A stretch of DNA of 8,182 bases from Blautia sp. AF19-10LB. GTDB taxonomy: Bacteria; Bacillota; Clostridia; Lachnospirales; Lachnospiraceae. Every line of letters starts with the position of its first letter. Within the stretch, counting starts at the first letter, position 1. The position numbers and the translations under genes were made by a program. The stretch is from the NCBI RefSeq assembly GCF_003461245.1, contig NZ_QTWS01000067.1:1-8182 (forward strand), in the 5' to 3' direction. Shown here in pieces: positions 6,926 through 8,182 of this stretch. A model generated the notes under the pieces. The model saw nothing but the letters and a program-made list of their open reading frames with translations. It ran no database searches and was not told where the DNA came from.

Positions 6926-6954
6926 ATTATACTCTCCAGAGCCGGCATATACAA
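6926..6954 (-). promoter_or_regulatory. Sigma-A promoter of the hydrolase gene
   Basis: On the minus strand TTGTAT (6954-6949) is followed after 17 nt by a perfect TATAAT (6931-6926). The -10 lies within the palindrome AGTATTATACT (6923-6933). Transcription would start near 6919, leaving a leader of about 190 nt before the hydrolase start. The promoter overlaps the last codons of the sulfatase remnant, which fits that gene being dead. Confidence 0.55.
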
Positions 6955-7334
6955 TCCAATTTTTTCTGTGTGTCTTCAGGATTATAAATATGATTCAACT
7001 GTGTGTTTCTCCAAAGGCTGGGATTCGCTGTATCCGGAGCGTCCTAATCCAGAAAAGCATATGCCGTCTGACTCCATACAACCTTCCCGTTCTCATCACA
7101 AATATCCAGAGTATCCGGAGAAGCAAGCAGACCTTTGGTCGCGTTCTCAAACTCCGCAGTATCCTCGAAGTCCAGCAATGCATAAACTTCCTGATTTGCG
7201 TCAATCGTATACTGGGTGGCTGGTTTGCTTTCCGCTGTTAATTCTGATGTTGCAATTGCGGTCGAACTGCTACAGACAGTCATGGTAAGTGCCAATGCGG
7301 CGGCAATCAAAGTACTTACTTTTTTTCTTTTCAT
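6927..7334 (-). pseudogene. Alkylsulfatase-type metallo-beta-lactamase, 5' remnant
   Basis: The first 96 codons encode a signal peptide (MKRKK, then hydrophobic STLIAAALALTMTV and an AIA-S cleavage-like site) and the start of the mature N-terminal region of secreted alkyl/aryl-sulfatases: EVYALLDFEDTAEFENATKG, LLASPDTLDICDENGKVVWS, AYAFLD. A TAG (7044-7046) then interrupts. In the same frame the family sequence resumes as DAPDTANPSLWRNTQLNH, so the TAG is a nonsense change and not a natural end. After about NHIY the similarity stops, and the frame closes at 6927 with unrelated residues. Family members are over 600 residues, so the whole zinc-binding catalytic domain (HxHxDH) is missing. The start ATG 7334 still has AAGGGGG 9 nt upstream, and a good promoter remains. 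Family recognition is from memory of conserved segments. Confidence 0.8.
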
Positions 7335-7421
7335 GATATCTTTCCCCCTTTATCTTATAAAAAATTCAAATATTCTCTGCTGCCTGATACTTTCTCCTGA
7401 CTCGCTTAGTAATTTGTTTAT

Positions 7422-7450
7422 ATAATAAAATGTCGCTTTATTCCAGTCAA
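7422..7450 (-). promoter_or_regulatory. Sigma-A promoter of the sulfatase-type gene
   Basis: On the minus strand TTGACT (7450-7445) and TATTAT (7427-7422) are separated by 17 nt, each matching consensus at five of six positions. Predicted transcription start is near 7415, about 80 nt before the sulfatase ATG. The -35 lies in the loop of the inverted repeat, and one repeat arm fills the spacer, so a protein bound there would contact polymerase directly. Confidence 0.65.
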
Positions 7451-7493
7451 TAAACATGGAACAAAGCGACATCCAAGCGGCTTAAAGCGACAT
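7430..7493 (-). promoter_or_regulatory. Triple 10-bp repeat, candidate LytTR operator
   Basis: ATGTCGCTTT occurs on the minus strand at 7493-7484 and 7472-7463, start to start 21 bp apart (two helical turns), ending 12 bp before the -35 box. A third, inverted copy lies at 7430-7439, between -35 and -10. The second and third copies extend into a 16-bp inverted repeat (7430-7445 with 7457-7472; one mismatch, a G·U in minus-strand RNA). LytTR proteins bind two direct repeats at this spacing just upstream of -35, and a LytTR gene adjoins. The base sequence was not matched to the published LytTR consensus. Confidence 0.55.
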
Positions 7494-7502
7494 ATTTTTT
7501 AG

Positions 7503-8129
7503 CTATTTTGTACAATTTCTCAGGTATATATTCCATATTTTATGGACATTATTACTACTGTCAACTGCCTTAATCCTATCCAGATCAAACAAGATACAGC
7601 CACAATGTCCCTTAAAGGTAGGAAAACAGATTACCTTCAGGTTGGTGTCTATCTCCGGGCTATAATCCATAAGTTCCAATACTTCTCCATAAAGTGCCGA
7701 ACGTTCATAACTTCGCAGCCATTTCGAATCCATATTGGAAAACAAACTGCCAAAAGATTTTCCCAGCAACTGATTCAGCGAAAGCTTTTCTAATCTGGCA
7801 AGTTCCTGATTTGCATAACGGAAAATCCAGTCTACTGCATGACTTTCTTCATTAAACACCATTTCTATGTCCGTAAATGCAATAGGCAGATATTCAAAAG
7901 AACTATAATAACGTCGATATTCTTCTTCTGTAGCCGGAATACCGCTTTTTCCCAAAGCATTAATCATTCTTTTCTGCTTTTCCTGAATCTCGGCCACTAT
8001 TTGTTTTTTCTTGCGGACAGTATACAACAATTCTTCTCCATTACTGAGATCTACCGTATCTGTCACATCATGAATCGCTTTTACAGACACAATACAGCCT
8101 CTATGTATTTTTACAAAGTCTTCTGTGAA
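7503..8129 (-). CDS. LytTR DNA-binding domain (C-terminal part) followed by PAS-like domain; 5' end lost or frameshifted
   Basis: The open frame encodes 208 residues. The first part, FTEDFVKIHRGCIVSVKAIH and on to LSNGEELLYTVRKKKQIVAE, is the second half of a LytTR domain (F-V-x-I-H-R and the final strand NGEELxxxRRKK). After a linker comes a region of about 130 residues resembling a PAS sensor: a YANQELARLEK segment, LLGKSFGSLF, DSKWLRSYERSALYGE, and CGCILFDLDRIKA at the end. A GTG at 8090 would begin inside the LytTR domain and has no ribosome site, so it is not a credible start. A TAA in frame at 8130-8132 cuts off the first half of the domain. Another frame is open from there to the window edge, so a frameshift or deletion near 8130 is likely. 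The gene ends with TAG just before the repeat array and promoter of the sulfatase-type gene, its probable target. Confidence 0.7.
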   Translation of the reverse strand, partial: FTEDFVKIHRGCIVSVKAIHDVTDTVDLSNGEELLYTVRKKKQIVAEIQEKQKRMINALGKSGIPATEEEYRRYYSSFEYLPIAFTDIEMVFNEESHAVDWIFRYANQELARLEKLSLNQLLGKSFGSLFSNMDSKWLRSYERSALYGEVLELMDYSPEIDTNLKVICFPTFKGHCGCILFDLDRIKAVDSSNNVHKIWNIYLRNCTK

Positions 8130-8182
8130 TTAAAAACTCTATCCTCACATGACTGAAGTCACGTGCTTCCGGACGCTTTAGG

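Noticed and set aside
6914..7288. Plus-strand frame of 124 codons antisense to the sulfatase remnant
   Set aside because: No ribosome site and no domain-like composition. The minus strand holds recognisable sulfatase sequence, signal peptide, ribosome site and promoter.
7430..7493. CRISPR array or IS end from the repeated AAAGCGACAT units
   Set aside because: Only three copies, 10 bp long, one inverted, overlapping a promoter; no spacers, cas genes, transposase or target duplication.
8146..8165. Imperfect 20-bp palindrome (CACATGACT GA AGTCACGTG) near the right edge
   Set aside because: Eight of nine pairs match, but it lies next to the window edge with no gene context to give it meaning; could be chance or an operator.

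Overview
The window looks like chromosomal DNA from an anaerobic gut Firmicute, most likely a Lachnospiraceae member related to Blautia, Coprococcus or Roseburia. This rests on moderate GC, strong AGGAGG-type ribosome sites, a MetV-like/RnfC-like fusion of the acetogen/clostridial type, and a LytTR-PAS regulator beside a secreted alkylsulfatase-type gene. The family assignment is inference; no rRNA or other marker is present. Every gene except the TetR regulator is on the minus strand.

Left end (1-1199, minus): a fusion of a MetV-like Fe-S zinc-type domain (the C-terminal domain of methylenetetrahydrofolate reductase) with an RnfC-like NADH/ferredoxin module. A single in-frame TAG (387-389) sits inside the conserved N-terminal barrel of the RnfC module. 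The reading frame continues intact beyond it to the window edge.

1200-1613 is a spacer with a good sigma-A promoter for a TetR/AcrR regulator (1614-2192, plus). A strong bidirectional terminator (2214-2251) separates this gene from the convergent minus-strand genes.

Centre (2253-6729, minus, transcribed right to left): a membrane-anchored alpha/beta hydrolase, then a stand-alone NRPS-type condensation domain protein, a discrete acyl carrier protein and an acyl-CoA synthetase/AMP ligase. The last three form a compact operon that looks like a minimal 'type II' assembly line. In the inferred scheme the ligase activates a carboxylic (probably fatty) acid, the carrier holds it as a thioester, and the condensation protein passes it to an amine or alcohol. 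The product is unknown. Between hydrolase and condensation gene lies an 80-nt inverted repeat ending in a U-tract in the minus-strand RNA. It looks like an attenuator controlling read-through into the trio.

Right end (6927-8182, minus): the decayed 5' end of an alkylsulfatase-type secreted metallo-beta-lactamase gene, also broken by an in-frame TAG and then truncated. Upstream of it is a clear promoter preceded by two 10-bp direct repeats 21 bp apart, the geometry of LytTR operators. Next to that is a gene encoding the C-terminal part of a LytTR DNA-binding domain followed by a PAS-like domain. This pair looks like a regulator-target unit undergoing decay.
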